Notes: generated by a model not told the origin, from the sequence alone. A DNA stretch of 64,000 bases from Rugamonas sp. A1-17 (GCA_025548565.1 JAJLPB010000001.1:496001-560000); one strand, 5' to 3'. Positions 9,134 to 21,090 are shown, counted from the stretch's first letter. Program-made: numbers and translations.

Positions 9134-10192
9134 TTATGGGCGTTGCTTCAGCTGCTTGTGCGCGTCGCGCAGCATCTGTTCGGTGGTTTCCCAGTCGATG
9201 CAGCCGTCGGTGACCGAGCAGCCGTACTTCAGCTGGCTCAGGTCGGACGGGATCTTCTGGTTGCCGCCGACGATGTTGGACTCGATCATCACGCCCACCA
9301 GCGACTGGTTGCCCTGTACGATCTGGTGGATGACGTCGGCCATCACCAGCGGTTGCAACTCAGGCTTCTTGTAGCTGTTGGCGTGCGAGCAGTCGACCAC
9401 CAGGTTGGCCGGCAGCTTGGCCTTGGCCAGCGCCTGCTCGGCGATCGCGATCGACACCGAATCGTAGTTCGGACGCCCGTCGCCGCCGCGCAGCACCACG
9501 TGGCCGTAGCCGTTGCCGCGCGTGCGCACGATTGCCACGTTGCCCTGCGCGTTGATGCCCAGGAAGGAGTGCGGATGCGCCGACGACAGGATGGCGTTGA
9601 TGGCGATGCTGATGTCGCCGTCGGTGCCGTTCTTGAAGCCGACCGGGGTCGACAGGCCGGACGACATCTCGCGGTGGGTCTGCGATTCGGTGGTGCGGGC
9701 GCCGATGGCGGTCCAGGCGATCAGGTCGCCCAGGTATTGCGGCGAGATCGGGTCGAGCGCCTCGGTGGCGGTCGGCAGACCCAGCTCGCATACGTCCAGC
9801 AGGAACTGGCGCGCCTTCTCCATGCCGACGTTGACGCGGAAGGAATCGTCCATGTCCGGGTCGTTGATATACCCCTTCCAGCCAGTGGTGGTGCGCGGCT
9901 TTTCGAAATACACGCGCATCACCAGCAGCATGGTGTCGGCCACTTCGGCCTGCAGGGCCTTCAGGCGGCGCGCATAGTCCAGGCCGGCCATCGGATCGTG
10001 GATCGAGCAGGGCCCGACCACCACGAACAGGCGCTTGTCCTTGCGGTCGATGATGTTGCGCAGGGCCTCGCGGCCCTTCATCACGGTGTCCGACGCGCTG
10101 TCGGTCAGCGGCAGCTTGCTGTGCAAGGCTTCCGGCGACGGCATCGGCGCGAACGAGGTGACATTAATGTTTTCGATATCTGGGGAGATCAT
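9134..10192 (-). CDS. aroG: 3-deoxy-7-phosphoheptulonate synthase (class I DAHP synthase)
   Basis: First enzyme of the shikimate pathway, condensing phosphoenolpyruvate with erythrose-4-phosphate. The 352-residue protein is a full-length class I enzyme with VVVGPCSIHD, GARTTESQTHRE and the VVDCSHANSYK block. The N-terminal 30 residues would carry the feedback-inhibition element, but which aromatic amino acid acts cannot be read reliably. The symbol aroG denotes the family; aroF or aroH are equally possible. Nothing in the flanks suggests an operon. Confidence 0.94.
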   Translation of the reverse strand: MISPDIENINVTSFAPMPSPEALHSKLPLTDSASDTVMKGREALRNIIDRKDKRLFVVVGPCSIHDPMAGLDYARRLKALQAEVADTMLLVMRVYFEKPRTTTGWKGYINDPDMDDSFRVNVGMEKARQFLLDVCELGLPTATEALDPISPQYLGDLIAWTAIGARTTESQTHREMSSGLSTPVGFKNGTDGDISIAINAILSSAHPHSFLGINAQGNVAIVRTRGNGYGHVVLRGGDGRPNYDSVSIAIAEQALAKAKLPANLVVDCSHANSYKKPELQPLVMADVIHQIVQGNQSLVGVMIESNIVGGNQKIPSDLSQLKYGCSVTDGCIDWETTEQMLRDAHKQLKQRP

Positions 10193-10266
10193 GATTCTCT
10201 ACGTATATTTATTTCGGGGGAGGGATAGTGTAGCCGAAATGCGGCGGACTGGTTTAAGCTGACGCC

Positions 10267-11259
10267 ATGACCACTCCAACTATCCTCGAACCATTCCCGG
10301 CCGCACGTTTCATCAAAGAAATAGGCCGCGGCAAAAACGGCGCCCGCAGCATGACCCGCGACGACGCCCACGACCTGTACGCCGCCATGCTGGACGGCCG
10401 CGTTTCCGAGCTGGAGCTGGGCGGCATCTTGCTGGCCATGCGCATCAAGGGCGAATCGGTGGAGGAGATCGCCGGCTTCCTCGACGCGGCCGAGGCCTCC
10501 TTCGAGCCGCTCAGCGCGCCGCCGGGCCAGTTCGCGCCGGTCTGCATCCCGACCTACAACGGCGCCCGCAAGATGGCCAACCTGACGCCGCTGCTGGCCA
10601 TGTTGCTGGCGCGCGAGGGCGTGCCGGTGCTGGTGCACGGCGTGACGCTGGATGCCGGCCGGGTCGCCACGGCCGAGGTGTTCGAGGAGATGGGCGTGCC
10701 GGCCGCGCGCCACCGGTCCGAGGCGGAGGAGGCCATGTCGCAGGGGCATCCGGCCTTTATCGCCATCGATGTGCTGGCGCCCAAGTTGGCCTACCTGCTG
10801 TCGCTGCGGCGCCGGCTGGGCGTGCGCAATTCGACGCACACGCTGGTCAAGATCATGCAGCCGTTCGCCGGGCCGGCGCTGCGGCTGGTGTCGTACACGC
10901 ACCCCGAGTACCTGGAAATGCTGGGCGAATACTTCACCACGGCGGCCCTGCCGGAACGCGGCGACGCCTTCCTGATGCGCGGCACCGAGGGCGAGACCGT
11001 GGCCAACGCCAATAAGGCGCAGCAGATCGACTGGTTCCACGGCGGCCTGCGCACGACGCTGGTGCCCAAGCAGACGCTGGTGGGCGAACTGCCGTTGCTG
11101 CCGGAGGACAAGGGCGCGGCCACCACGGCGGCCTGGATCCGCTCGGTGCTGGACGGCGAGGTGCCGGTGCCGCCATCGATCGCCGAGCAGGTGCAGCAAT
11201 GCCTGCTGGTGTCGCGCACGCTGCAGTCGCGCCAGCGGGTGAGCGAGCCGATCGAGTAA
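10267..11259 (+). CDS. ybiB: DNA-binding protein YbiB (TrpD2 family)
   Basis: 330-residue homologue of anthranilate phosphoribosyltransferase that in E. coli binds nucleic acid and has no TrpD activity. The N-terminal helical domain (ARSMTRDDAHDLYAAMLDG) and the glycosyltransferase-like domain with NSTHTLVKIMQPF are present. The phosphoribosyl pyrophosphate-binding glycine loop of true TrpD is not evident. It lies next to the flavoprotein at 11309 on the same strand, and a short gap suggests co-transcription. Confidence 0.9.
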   Translation: MTTPTILEPFPAARFIKEIGRGKNGARSMTRDDAHDLYAAMLDGRVSELELGGILLAMRIKGESVEEIAGFLDAAEASFEPLSAPPGQFAPVCIPTYNGARKMANLTPLLAMLLAREGVPVLVHGVTLDAGRVATAEVFEEMGVPAARHRSEAEEAMSQGHPAFIAIDVLAPKLAYLLSLRRRLGVRNSTHTLVKIMQPFAGPALRLVSYTHPEYLEMLGEYFTTAALPERGDAFLMRGTEGETVANANKAQQIDWFHGGLRTTLVPKQTLVGELPLLPEDKGAATTAAWIRSVLDGEVPVPPSIAEQVQQCLLVSRTLQSRQRVSEPIE

Positions 11260-11308
11260 ACAAGCGGAGCCTTCAAGTACAATACGCCTTTGGACGATTG
11301 GATTTGAT

Positions 11309-12517
11309 ATGGCAAAGTTTGATGTAGCGGTAATCGGCGCGGGCGCGGCCGGCATGATGTGCGCGGCCACGGCGGCCCAGCGCGGCAAGCGCGTGGTGCT
11401 GATCGACCACGCCACCAAGCTGGCCGAGAAAATCCGCATCTCCGGCGGCGGCCGCTGCAACTTCACCAACATCAACGCCGGCCCGGCCAACTTCCTGTCC
11501 GAGAATCCGCACTTCTGCAAGAGCGCGCTGTCGCGCTACACCCCCGCCGATTTCATCGCGCTGGTGAAGAAGCACCGCATCGGCTACCACGAGAAACATC
11601 GCGGCCAGCTGTTTTGCGACGACTCCGCCGAACAGATCATCGACATGCTCAAGGACGAATGCTCGGCCGGCGACGTGCACTGGCGCATGCCGTGCAAGGT
11701 CACCAGCCTGGCGCAGGCGGACGAGGGCGGCTTCGTCTTGCAAACCGACAGCGGCGACATCGAGGCCGACAGCGTGGTCATCGCCACCGGCGGCCTGTCG
11801 ATCGCCAAGATTGGCGCGACCGACTTCGGCTACCGCATCGCCGAGCAGTTCGGCCTGCGCATGGTCGAGCCGCGCCCGGCGCTGGTGCCGCTGACCTTCG
11901 ACCCGCAGCAGTGGGCGCCGTTCGTGGAAATGGCCGGCATCGCGCTGGAGGTGGACGTGGAAACCGGCTCCTTCAAGGGCCGCAACCCGACCGGCGGACG
12001 CTTCCGCGAAGACTTGCTGTTCACCCATCGCGGCCTGTCCGGTCCGGCGATCCTGCAGATTTCCTCGTACTGGACGCCGGGCACGCCCATAGTCATCAAC
12101 CTGATCCCCGAGCTGGACCTGGCGGCCACGCTGATCGAAGGCAAGGGCACGATCAAGAAGCAGCTAGGCAATGTGCTGTCGCAATGGTTGCCGGCGCGCC
12201 TGGCGGAAGGCCTGCTGCTGGCGCAAGGGCTGGCGCCGGACGCGCGCCTGGCCGACCTGCCCGACGCGCAACTGCGCAAGCTGGGCGCGGCCATCAACCA
12301 GTGGACCATCACCCCGAACGGTTCCGAAGGCTACAAGAAGGCCGAAGTCACGCGCGGCGGCGTCGACACCCGCGAGCTGTCGCAGCAGAGCATGATGGCC
12401 AACAAAGTGCCTGGCCTGTACTTCATCGGCGAGGCGGTGGACGTCACCGGGTGGCTGGGCGGCTACAACTTCCAGTGGGCCTGGGCTTCAGGTGTGGCGG
12501 CGGGGCAGGCGGTCTGA
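11309..12517 (+). CDS. YhiN-type NAD(P)/FAD-dependent oxidoreductase (HI0933 family)
   Basis: 402-residue flavoprotein of the HI0933/YhiN family. An N-terminal FAD dinucleotide-binding motif GAGAAGMMCA (about residues 10-19) is followed by KIRISGGGRCNFTN, the family signature. The end has GEAVDVTGWLGGYNFQWAWASG, which closes the FAD site. The physiological reaction is not known; relatives are annotated as aminoacetone oxidase or membrane-associated flavoproteins. It is on the same strand as ybiB and ends 194 bases before rpsU. Confidence 0.9.
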   Translation: MAKFDVAVIGAGAAGMMCAATAAQRGKRVVLIDHATKLAEKIRISGGGRCNFTNINAGPANFLSENPHFCKSALSRYTPADFIALVKKHRIGYHEKHRGQLFCDDSAEQIIDMLKDECSAGDVHWRMPCKVTSLAQADEGGFVLQTDSGDIEADSVVIATGGLSIAKIGATDFGYRIAEQFGLRMVEPRPALVPLTFDPQQWAPFVEMAGIALEVDVETGSFKGRNPTGGRFREDLLFTHRGLSGPAILQISSYWTPGTPIVINLIPELDLAATLIEGKGTIKKQLGNVLSQWLPARLAEGLLLAQGLAPDARLADLPDAQLRKLGAAINQWTITPNGSEGYKKAEVTRGGVDTRELSQQSMMANKVPGLYFIGEAVDVTGWLGGYNFQWAWASGVAAGQAV

Positions 12518-12663
12518 TATACTGGCGGTCCCTGGAAGTCAGTGGCGTCCCGCAATCGTTGAAGTTGTAGAAAGATTGCACCATACGCCGCGTTGTTTTT
12601 GCAGTGAAAGCCTTACGGTTGGCCGTTCAGATGGCCAGGCGTCTTCCATTTTCTCGCAAAAGC

Positions 12664-12672
12664 TGCTATAGT
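12664..12672 (+). promoter_or_regulatory. Extended -10 upstream of rpsU
   Basis: TGCTATAGT is an extended -10 element (TG-N-TATAGT). It lies 40 bases before the rpsU start codon and would drive the macromolecular-synthesis operon. The -35 match is weak. Confidence 0.5.
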
Positions 12673-12711
12673 CTCTTTCTCCCTATAACCTCAAACGGTT
12701 TGAATTTTTAC

Positions 12712-12924
12712 ATGACCACTATTCGCCTTAAAGAAAACGAGCCGTTCGAAGTCGCAATGCGTCGCTTCAAACGCACCATCGAAAAAACCGGTCTGCTGAC
12801 CGAACTGCGCGCACGCGAGTTCTACGAAAAGCCAACGGCTGAGCGTAAGCGCAAGCTGGCAGCTGCAGTGAAGCGTCACTACAAGCGCATCCGCAGCCAG
12901 CAACTGCCGAAAAAACTCTTCTAA
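12712..12924 (+). CDS. rpsU: 30S ribosomal protein S21
   Basis: 70-residue basic protein of the small ribosomal subunit, matching S21 end to end ([20 protein letters not shown] at the start, [12 protein letters not shown] at the end). S21 stabilises pairing of mRNA with the anti-Shine-Dalgarno sequence; notably its own gene has no good Shine-Dalgarno, only the A/T-rich stretch before ATG 12712. It is the first gene of the rpsU-yqeY-dnaG-rpoD macromolecular-synthesis cluster, and a terminator-like hairpin follows it. Confidence 0.97.
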   Translation: MTTIRLKENEPFEVAMRRFKRTIEKTGLLTELRAREFYEKPTAERKRKLAAAVKRHYKRIRSQQLPKKLF

Positions 12925-12986
12925 GACTGCTCTTGCAGATTCAACCCGGCAGTATGGCGCTCACGCCTCGGGTTGCTTAAGAGATA

Positions 12987-13014
12987 CCCGCCCCGGTTCG
13001 CCGCGGCGGGTTTT
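12987..13014 (+). terminator. Terminator/attenuator between rpsU and yqeY
   Basis: CCCGCC pairs with GGCGGG around a 12-base loop and is followed by TTTT. In the E. coli macromolecular-synthesis operon a terminator between rpsU and dnaG sets lower primase output, so this hairpin is likely to be partly read through. Confidence 0.65.
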
Positions 13015-13051
13015 CGCATTTTTACTCCTACAATTTTTTGAGAGAAACTCC

Positions 13052-13501
13052 ATGGGCTTGAGAGAACAAATCACCGAAGACATGAAAACCGCCATGCGCG
13101 CCAAGGAAGCCGGTCGCCTGGCGACCATCCGCCTGATCCTGGCGGAAATCAAGCGCAAGGAAGTGGACGAGCGCATCGAAGTCAACGACGACCAGACCGT
13201 GGCCATCGTTGAAAAAATGATCAAGCAGCGCAAGGATTCGATCACCCAGTTCGAAGCCGGCGGCCGCGCCGATCTGGCCGACATCGAAAAAGCCGAACTG
13301 GTGGTGTTGACCGCCTACATGCCCGCCGGCCTGTCCGACGAGGAAGTGGCCGCCGAAGTGGCCGCCGCCGTGGCCGCCTCGGGCGCCGCCGGTCCCCAGG
13401 ACATGGGCAAGGTCATGGCCATCGTCAAGCCCAAGCTGGCTGGCCGTGCCGACATGACCGTGGTGTCCGCGCTGGTCAAGAAGGCCTTGGCTCCGGCCTG
13501 A
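13052..13501 (+). CDS. yqeY: GatB/YqeY domain protein
   Basis: 149-residue protein made of one YqeY domain, related to the tRNA-interacting tail of GatB. The family landmarks are the N-terminal LREQITEDMKTAMRAKE helix, then KRKEVDERIEVND and the VVLTAYMPAGLSDEE segment. It probably has an accessory role in aminoacyl-tRNA handling, but no activity is proven for stand-alone members. It lies between rpsU and dnaG, the usual betaproteobacterial arrangement. Confidence 0.93.
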   Translation: MGLREQITEDMKTAMRAKEAGRLATIRLILAEIKRKEVDERIEVNDDQTVAIVEKMIKQRKDSITQFEAGGRADLADIEKAELVVLTAYMPAGLSDEEVAAEVAAAVAASGAAGPQDMGKVMAIVKPKLAGRADMTVVSALVKKALAPA

Positions 13502-13593
13502 GGCCCGTTGTTCCCGCCGCCGTCGCTTGATCCGCGTCAAAACCGGATCGGCGCGGCGGTATAGTCTGATCCATAACAAGACCGTATAGCCCT

Positions 13594-15390
13594 GTGATCC
13601 CACAATCCTTTATTTCCGATTTGCTGAACCGGGTCGACATCGTCGACGTGGTCGGACGTTACGTGCAGCTGAAAAAAGGCGGCGCGAATTTCATGGGCCT
13701 GTGCCCGTTTCACAATGAAAAATCGCCCAGTTTCACGGTCAGCCCGACCAAGCAGTTTTACCACTGCTTCGGCTGCGGCGCCCACGGCACCTCGATCGGT
13801 TTCCTGATCGAATATTCCGGCATGGGCTTTGTTGATGCCGTCAAAGAGCTGGCGCAAAACGTCGGCATGGTTGTGCCCGAGCAGGACGACAAGATACCGC
13901 CGGCCCAGCGCGCGCAAATGGCCGCGCAGAGCCTGGCCCTGACCGAGGCGATGACGCGCGCCAGCGACTTTTACCGCGCCCAGCTGCGCGGCGCCACCGA
14001 CGCCATCGCCTACCTGAAGAACCGCGGCCTGACCGGCGAAATCGCCGCCCGTTTCGGCCTGGGCTACGCGCCGGCCGGCTGGGACAACCTGCGCTCCATC
14101 TTCCCCGACTACGAGGCGGTGGCGCTGGCCGAGGCCGGCCTGGTGATCGACAAGGTGGACGAGGACGGCGGCAACCGCAAACGCTACGACCGCTTCCGCG
14201 AACGCGTGATGTTTCCGATTAAAAACACCAAAGGCCAGGTCATCGCCTTTGGCGGCCGGGTGCTGGACCACGGCGAGCCGAAGTACTTGAATTCTCCCGA
14301 AACGCCTTTATTTTCAAAGGGATTCGAACTGTATGGCTTGTTCGAAGCGCGCCAGGCGATCCGCGATGCGGGTTATGTGCTGGTGACGGAAGGGTATATG
14401 GATGTGGTGGCATTGGCGCAGATGGGTTTCCCGCAAGCCGTGGCAACGCTGGGTACCGCCTGCACCACCCATCATGTACAGAAATTGTTGCGTCAAACCG
14501 ACACGGTGATCTTCAGTTTCGATGGCGACAAGGCCGGCCGCCGCGCCGCGCGGCGCGCGCTGGAAGCCTGTCTGCCGCACGTGACGGACAACAAGACCAT
14601 CAAGTTTCTGTTCCTGCCCACCGAGCACGATCCGGACAGCTACGTCCGCGCCCACGGCAAGGAAGCGTTCGAGCAGGAGATCCACGAGGCCATGCCGCTG
14701 TCGCAGTTCCTGGTCAAGGAAGCGGTCGGCGAGCATGATTTGCAGAGTCCGGAAGGCCGCGCGCGCGCCCAGTTCGACGCCAAGCCGATGCTGCAGTCGA
14801 TGACGCCGACCGCGCTGCGCCTGCAGATCGTGCGCGGCCTGGCGCAGTTGACGCAGACCACGCCGTCCGAGATCGAGGCGCTGTTCGAGCTGGCCAAGCC
14901 GGTGGCTGTGGCGCGCCAGGCGCCACCCCGCACCGGCCGGCCGGTGCCGGTCGGGCTGGAGTTGCAGATCGTGCGGCTGCTGGTGGCGCATCCGCCGCTG
15001 GCGCTGGATATCGATGCCTCCGCGCTGGCGGCGTTCAACTATTTCGGCGCCGAGCCGGCCGAACGGCTGGCGCAGCTGGTGGCGTCGGCCCAGGCGCTGG
15101 GCCCGAACGGCAGTTTCGCCGCCTTCGCCCAACACCTGAAATCGCAGGGCGACGAGTACGACGGCATCATTGGCGAGATCGTCAAGGAGCCGGAGTCGGA
15201 TTACGACGCGGTGCGCCTGTTCCTGCGCGGCGCGATTCGCCAGGTGAAGAACGACGCGCTGAAACAGGAATTGAGTCAGTTGTTCGCGGCCGGCCTGTCG
15301 TCCGACGAGATCGGCGTACGCTACCGGGAACTGACCGCGCAGCAGGACCAGTTGCTGCGCGAAGCCCAGGCGGAATTGGCAAACCGGTAA
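13594..15390 (+). CDS. dnaG: DNA primase DnaG
   Basis: Synthesises RNA primers at the replication fork together with DnaB helicase. The 598-residue protein has an N-terminal zinc-binding domain (CPFHNEKSPSF ... CFGCGAHG, about residues 40-66), a TOPRIM catalytic core with VTEGYMDVVAL and the acidic SFDGDKAGRRAA, and a C-terminal helicase-interaction domain. Translation starts at a GTG (13594); the product MIPQSFISDLL agrees with the family. It is the third gene of the macromolecular-synthesis operon. Confidence 0.97.
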   Translation: MIPQSFISDLLNRVDIVDVVGRYVQLKKGGANFMGLCPFHNEKSPSFTVSPTKQFYHCFGCGAHGTSIGFLIEYSGMGFVDAVKELAQNVGMVVPEQDDKIPPAQRAQMAAQSLALTEAMTRASDFYRAQLRGATDAIAYLKNRGLTGEIAARFGLGYAPAGWDNLRSIFPDYEAVALAEAGLVIDKVDEDGGNRKRYDRFRERVMFPIKNTKGQVIAFGGRVLDHGEPKYLNSPETPLFSKGFELYGLFEARQAIRDAGYVLVTEGYMDVVALAQMGFPQAVATLGTACTTHHVQKLLRQTDTVIFSFDGDKAGRRAARRALEACLPHVTDNKTIKFLFLPTEHDPDSYVRAHGKEAFEQEIHEAMPLSQFLVKEAVGEHDLQSPEGRARAQFDAKPMLQSMTPTALRLQIVRGLAQLTQTTPSEIEALFELAKPVAVARQAPPRTGRPVPVGLELQIVRLLVAHPPLALDIDASALAAFNYFGAEPAERLAQLVASAQALGPNGSFAAFAQHLKSQGDEYDGIIGEIVKEPESDYDAVRLFLRGAIRQVKNDALKQELSQLFAAGLSSDEIGVRYRELTAQQDQLLREAQAELANR

Positions 15391-15835
15391 TGTTGCAAGT
15401 CGTCTTGTATAGTAATGTTTCTGTCATGCTTGCAGGGGGCCGAAGTGGGGTTCCGCCCTCTGGAAAATGAAAAGTGACGTGCTATAATAAAACGCTAAGT
15501 GTTGTATGTTTTGGCATCGTTTTTCAGTTCAGAGTGTGTTTGTTTTCAGTCAGTTAGGCTCTTGATCGACATGGAATGGCGGGTGTCGGCGGCCAGGGCC
15601 AGCTTGGGTTGATCCAACCCGGTCATGGTTTCTCGCCCCCACGCGCGTGTCCGATGCAGTAGAATTTCCGCCAAGAGAGGATGGAATTCTGTTGAGGTCG
15701 ATCGGCCCGACCAGGTGTAAGTAAGTCGTAGTATTGTCGGACTTGTGCAGTCGGCATGTTCGAAGACGTAGGCCCGCGAGGGCCGCAAGAAACTTTATCC
15801 TAAATAAGCAAGTCGTTGTGTAATCGAAAGCGCCT
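15391..15835 (+). other. 445-base dnaG-rpoD intergenic region
   Basis: No convincing gene. It holds the rpoD promoter near 15461-15488 and a leader of roughly 340 bases. Short frames on the minus strand (15546-15788 and 15550-15987) run into the rpoD start region and have no family resemblance. Confidence 0.6.
15461..15488 (+). promoter_or_regulatory. Sigma-70 promoter upstream of rpoD
   Basis: A perfect TATAAT (15483-15488) is preceded by TGC, giving an extended -10. TGGAAA at 15461 lies 16 bases upstream as a weak -35. Leader RNA of about 340 bases precedes the rpoD GTG. Confidence 0.65.
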
Positions 15836-18079
<2,244 letters not shown>

Positions 18080-18183
18080 GACTTGACTAGTGGCCGCGCT
18101 AGCCCTTATCCTCGCGAGTTCGTTTTAAAAACGACAGCGCGTAGGAGGGGCCGGCGAGGCTCCCAGCGCAAAGCAAGACTTCT

Positions 18184-18262
<79 letters not shown>

Positions 18263-18739
18263 TCTTTCCGTAGCTGCTTGCGAGCAGCTACGATCCTCAA
18301 AGCATCTTTTGTCTGAGATTTTAAATCTTTGCATAAAGACGGCGAAGTTGAGATCCATTTAGAATTTCAGCGACACTTCCGGTGGTCCGATTTTCAGCAG
18401 TGTAGATTAATCGTGTCCCTCCTAGTGGTTATCGGTTTCTACGCTTTGTTGTATCGCAAAACGGAAATTCATGACGGGATCTGGTAGATGGACTCCAGCG
18501 CGTCTCGACTATTTTACGGTCTGCGAGCTTAAGCAGCGCTATGATAAGATTGTCTACAAGGCGGTCGTGCAAATTGTCACGTGTCTGCTCGGTGAGCGCC
18601 CCGTAATTGTGGGGCACGCTCCCCCGTCTGCCATGCGTCCTACATCCTCAGACTGAGGAAGCAGCGTAGTATGCCTAAGCCACCGAAGCGCTGGCATGCC
18701 GAGCTTTTATGTAAAATCTTCGCTAGATGAGACTTATAT
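18263..18739 (+). other. 477-base low-GC stretch after the tRNA, no clear gene
   Basis: Base composition is visibly lower in GC than both flanks and codon bias is lost. Frames of about 60 codons on each strand (18471-18656 plus, 18429-18617 minus) have no recognisable product. It reads as the decayed left part of an integrated element adjoining the tRNA. Confidence 0.5.
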
Positions 18740-19084
18740 ATGCCAACACGCTATGGTCGTCACGCAGCAGATGGAACTACTGAATATCACGACAGCAAGG
18801 AGTCCTTAATCCAGGCCGAACGCCGAGAAAATCGGGAAGCTAGGGCCGGTTTATTTGGATTTATCGGACTGCTGATCGGCGGGGTCTTAACCTATGTTGC
18901 ATTCGTTAAACTGGGTGGCATGGCACTACCTAAATGGATTCGTTTCACCGGTGTCATCGTCGGCGCCGGAATGAGCGCTTATGTTTTTGCTAAGCTCTCT
19001 AATCTCCTATGGAATCTGATTTTAATGGCTATCCTTGCCGCCATCGTCTTCGGTATCGGTTCGGCCATCTGGCGAGCTGTGTGA
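18740..19084 (+). CDS. Hypothetical small membrane protein in a tRNA-adjacent island
   Basis: 114-residue protein that I do not recognise. The first 35 residues are polar and charged; then come two or three hydrophobic segments (about 40-58, 70-85 and 88-112). Codon use is unlike the flanking housekeeping genes, with many AT-ending codons, which fits transfer. There is no good ribosome binding site before ATG 18740. It could be an orphan cargo gene of a lost element. Confidence 0.5.
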   Translation: MPTRYGRHAADGTTEYHDSKESLIQAERRENREARAGLFGFIGLLIGGVLTYVAFVKLGGMALPKWIRFTGVIVGAGMSAYVFAKLSNLLWNLILMAILAAIVFGIGSAIWRAV

Positions 19085-19184
19085 ATCCGCTAAACGCCGT
19101 CTTGAGCGCTGTGGAAAATTGATCGAAGATGGCATCACATCGCAGGGAGGCGATATCATCTCGAAGAGCCGCTCGCAGCTTATA

Positions 19185-19361
19185 GTTCCAAGGCAGGAAT
19201 TCATCAATCCGATTGACGGGGCGATCGGCGATATGCGTCAGCACATGACGCAACCTGACGTCGATGTCGACACCGTTCAGCTTGGTGGTAGCGATTAGCG
19301 AGTAGATCGCGAGGGCGCGTTCGCCGCTTCTATTTGCGCCAGCGAACAGGTAGTTTCGGCG
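19185..19361 (-). pseudogene. IS66-family transposase (TnpC) C-terminal remnant
   Basis: On the minus strand the frame reads NYLFAGANRSGERALAIYSL and then KLNGVDIDVRLRHVLTHIAD and RPVNRIDEFLPWN. This is the well-known C-terminal segment of IS66 transposases. Only about 59 of some 500 residues are left; the upstream part and the accessory tnpA/tnpB genes are absent, and the frame continues beyond LPWN into unrelated sequence. It marks past insertion activity next to the tRNA. The surrounding 19085-19420 holds nothing else that I can support. Confidence 0.85.
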
Positions 19362-19420
19362 ATCAGTGTCCACACCAGGCGATGGCGTGTTGATTGACGA
19401 TGGTCGATCCTACCGATGCT

Positions 19421-20050
19421 TCAGGCCTTGTCTGCAGACTCCACCGATCGCACGTCCAGCATCGCGATCACCAGGTCCGCCTCGGTCAGCAGCGCCTTGA
19501 CCGGGAAGCCATCCTCCAGCGCCACCACGGCGCCGCCGGCGATCTTCTCGTTGCCGGTGGGGGAGTTCGGCATGAAGGCGAATTGCGGGAACTTGCTTTG
19601 ACCGTGCTGCGCGATGTCGCGCAGGGTGCGCGGGGCGGCGCGGAGCAGGCCGTTGCGCACCTGGCGCTGGCGCTCTTCGTTGCGCTCCTTCAGCAACGCT
19701 GTCAGGCGTGCGATCTCCTGGTGCAGGCGGTCGGACTCGGCTTGCAAGTTGCGCAGGTCTTCGTCGCCGAGCGCGTCTTCCCATTGGGTCAGCTTCAGCA
19801 GGCCGCGTTTGTGCAGCGCCTGCCGTTGCAGGTTGAGGTCGACCGTGGACACGCGCGTTTGATGCGCTTCCAGAGCCTGTTGTTCCTGCACGTCGCCATT
19901 GGCGCGGTGCCATTTGTCGCCGAAGTCGAACACCAGCCCGTCGAAGTAGAAATACATCGGCAGGCCTTGTTCGAGCACTTGACGGGTGGTCTGGTTCCAA
20001 CGGCTGGCCAGCTCGGCCAGCGTCAGGGTGATAGGTTCGATGATGGGCAT
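19421..20050 (-). CDS. Hypothetical protein with central coiled coil
   Basis: 209-residue soluble protein that I cannot assign. The N-terminal part (about 1-45) includes TLAELASRWNQTTRQVLEQG, which resembles a short DNA-binding or helical module, followed by a YFYFDGLVFDFGD strand pair. Residues about 60-135 are strongly helical and charged (DLRNLQAESDRLHQEIARL), a likely coiled coil. The C-terminal part is mixed alpha/beta. The codon bias is that of a resident gene. There is no operon partner. Confidence 0.7.
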   Translation of the reverse strand: MPIIEPITLTLAELASRWNQTTRQVLEQGLPMYFYFDGLVFDFGDKWHRANGDVQEQQALEAHQTRVSTVDLNLQRQALHKRGLLKLTQWEDALGDEDLRNLQAESDRLHQEIARLTALLKERNEERQRQVRNGLLRAAPRTLRDIAQHGQSKFPQFAFMPNSPTGNEKIAGGAVVALEDGFPVKALLTEADLVIAMLDVRSVESADKA

Positions 20051-20104
20051 TGTTGTCGCGAGTAGAATCCAATCCGGGATTTTCTCACAGTCGACACCGC
20101 GCCA

Positions 20105-20986
20105 TCACTTTATCCGCTTGCGCATGAAGATGGTCGCCTGCGGGTTGTCGTTGTAGCGTGCGCAGCGCTCGTAGCCGAGCTGCTCGTACAGCCGGATCGC
20201 CGCGCGCAGGTCGTCCTTGGTGTCGAGGTAGACGGCGTCATAGCCGGCCTGCGCGGCGTGGCTTTCGAGCGCCTGCATCAACGCCTCGGCCAGGCCGCGC
20301 CGGCGGAAGCGGTCGGCCACGTACAGCCGTTTGCATTCGGTCGCGCCGGCCACTTCCTGCAACGGACGCATGGCCACGCAGGCGGCCGCCTCGCCGTCCA
20401 CGTAGGCGATCCACATCGCCGAGCTGGCGTCGTTGAGGAAGGCGCGGATGGCGTCGTCGTCGTCGCGCAGCACGACGTTGATGACGTCGAAATATTCATG
20501 CAGCAGATGGCGGGCGTCGTCGAGCTGGTCTGCGGTGGCGCGGACCACGCGCGTGGCCGGCGTCGACAGGATGTGCTGCACCTTGCGCATCGCGTCCAGC
20601 AATTCCGCGCGCTGCGTTTCGCCCAGCTGCCCCAGCATGCGCACCGTTTCGGCCGAGGCGCGATGATTGATGTCGGCAATGACCGTCTGGCCGGCGTCGG
20701 TCAGGCTCAGCAGGGTGGCGCGCTTGTCCTGCGGCGAACGTTCACCGTGGACCAGGCCGCGCTCGCCGAGGGAGCGCACCAGGCGGCTCATGTAGCCGGC
20801 ATCCAGGTCCAGCTTGGTGCGCAGATGGTTGGCGGTGCAGCCGGGATTCATCGACAGCTCATACATGATGCGGCCTTCGCTAAGCGAATAGTCGGTGTCC
20901 AGGTAGCGCCCGCGCAGCAGGCCCAGGTGCACCGTGTAGTAGCGGTTGAACTGCCGCACGACGTCGGCTTGCTGTTGCATATCCAT
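20105..20986 (-). CDS. MarR-type regulator fused to a GNAT acetyltransferase
   Basis: 293-residue two-domain protein. Residues about 1-140 are a MarR winged helix (LSEGRIMYELSMNPGCTANHLR, then DAGYMSRLVRSLGERGLV). Residues about 150-293 are a GNAT domain with the acetyl-CoA loop YVADRFRRRGLAEALMQALE and a YLDTKDDLRAAIRLYEQLGY end. Such helix-turn-helix/acetyltransferase fusions are common in proteobacteria. On the minus strand GGAGGA is four bases before ATG 20986; ATG 20980 is an alternative. The substrate and effector are unknown. Confidence 0.9.
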   Translation of the reverse strand: MDMQQQADVVRQFNRYYTVHLGLLRGRYLDTDYSLSEGRIMYELSMNPGCTANHLRTKLDLDAGYMSRLVRSLGERGLVHGERSPQDKRATLLSLTDAGQTVIADINHRASAETVRMLGQLGETQRAELLDAMRKVQHILSTPATRVVRATADQLDDARHLLHEYFDVINVVLRDDDDAIRAFLNDASSAMWIAYVDGEAAACVAMRPLQEVAGATECKRLYVADRFRRRGLAEALMQALESHAAQAGYDAVYLDTKDDLRAAIRLYEQLGYERCARYNDNPQATIFMRKRIK

Positions 20987-21090
20987 CAAATCCTCCATAT
21001 GCTTGCTTTTGGCAACTATATGCGTGAAGGGCGGTGCAGTCAACCGGGCGTGCATGTAAAATGACTGCTTCCATTAGCGGAGTAGCGACA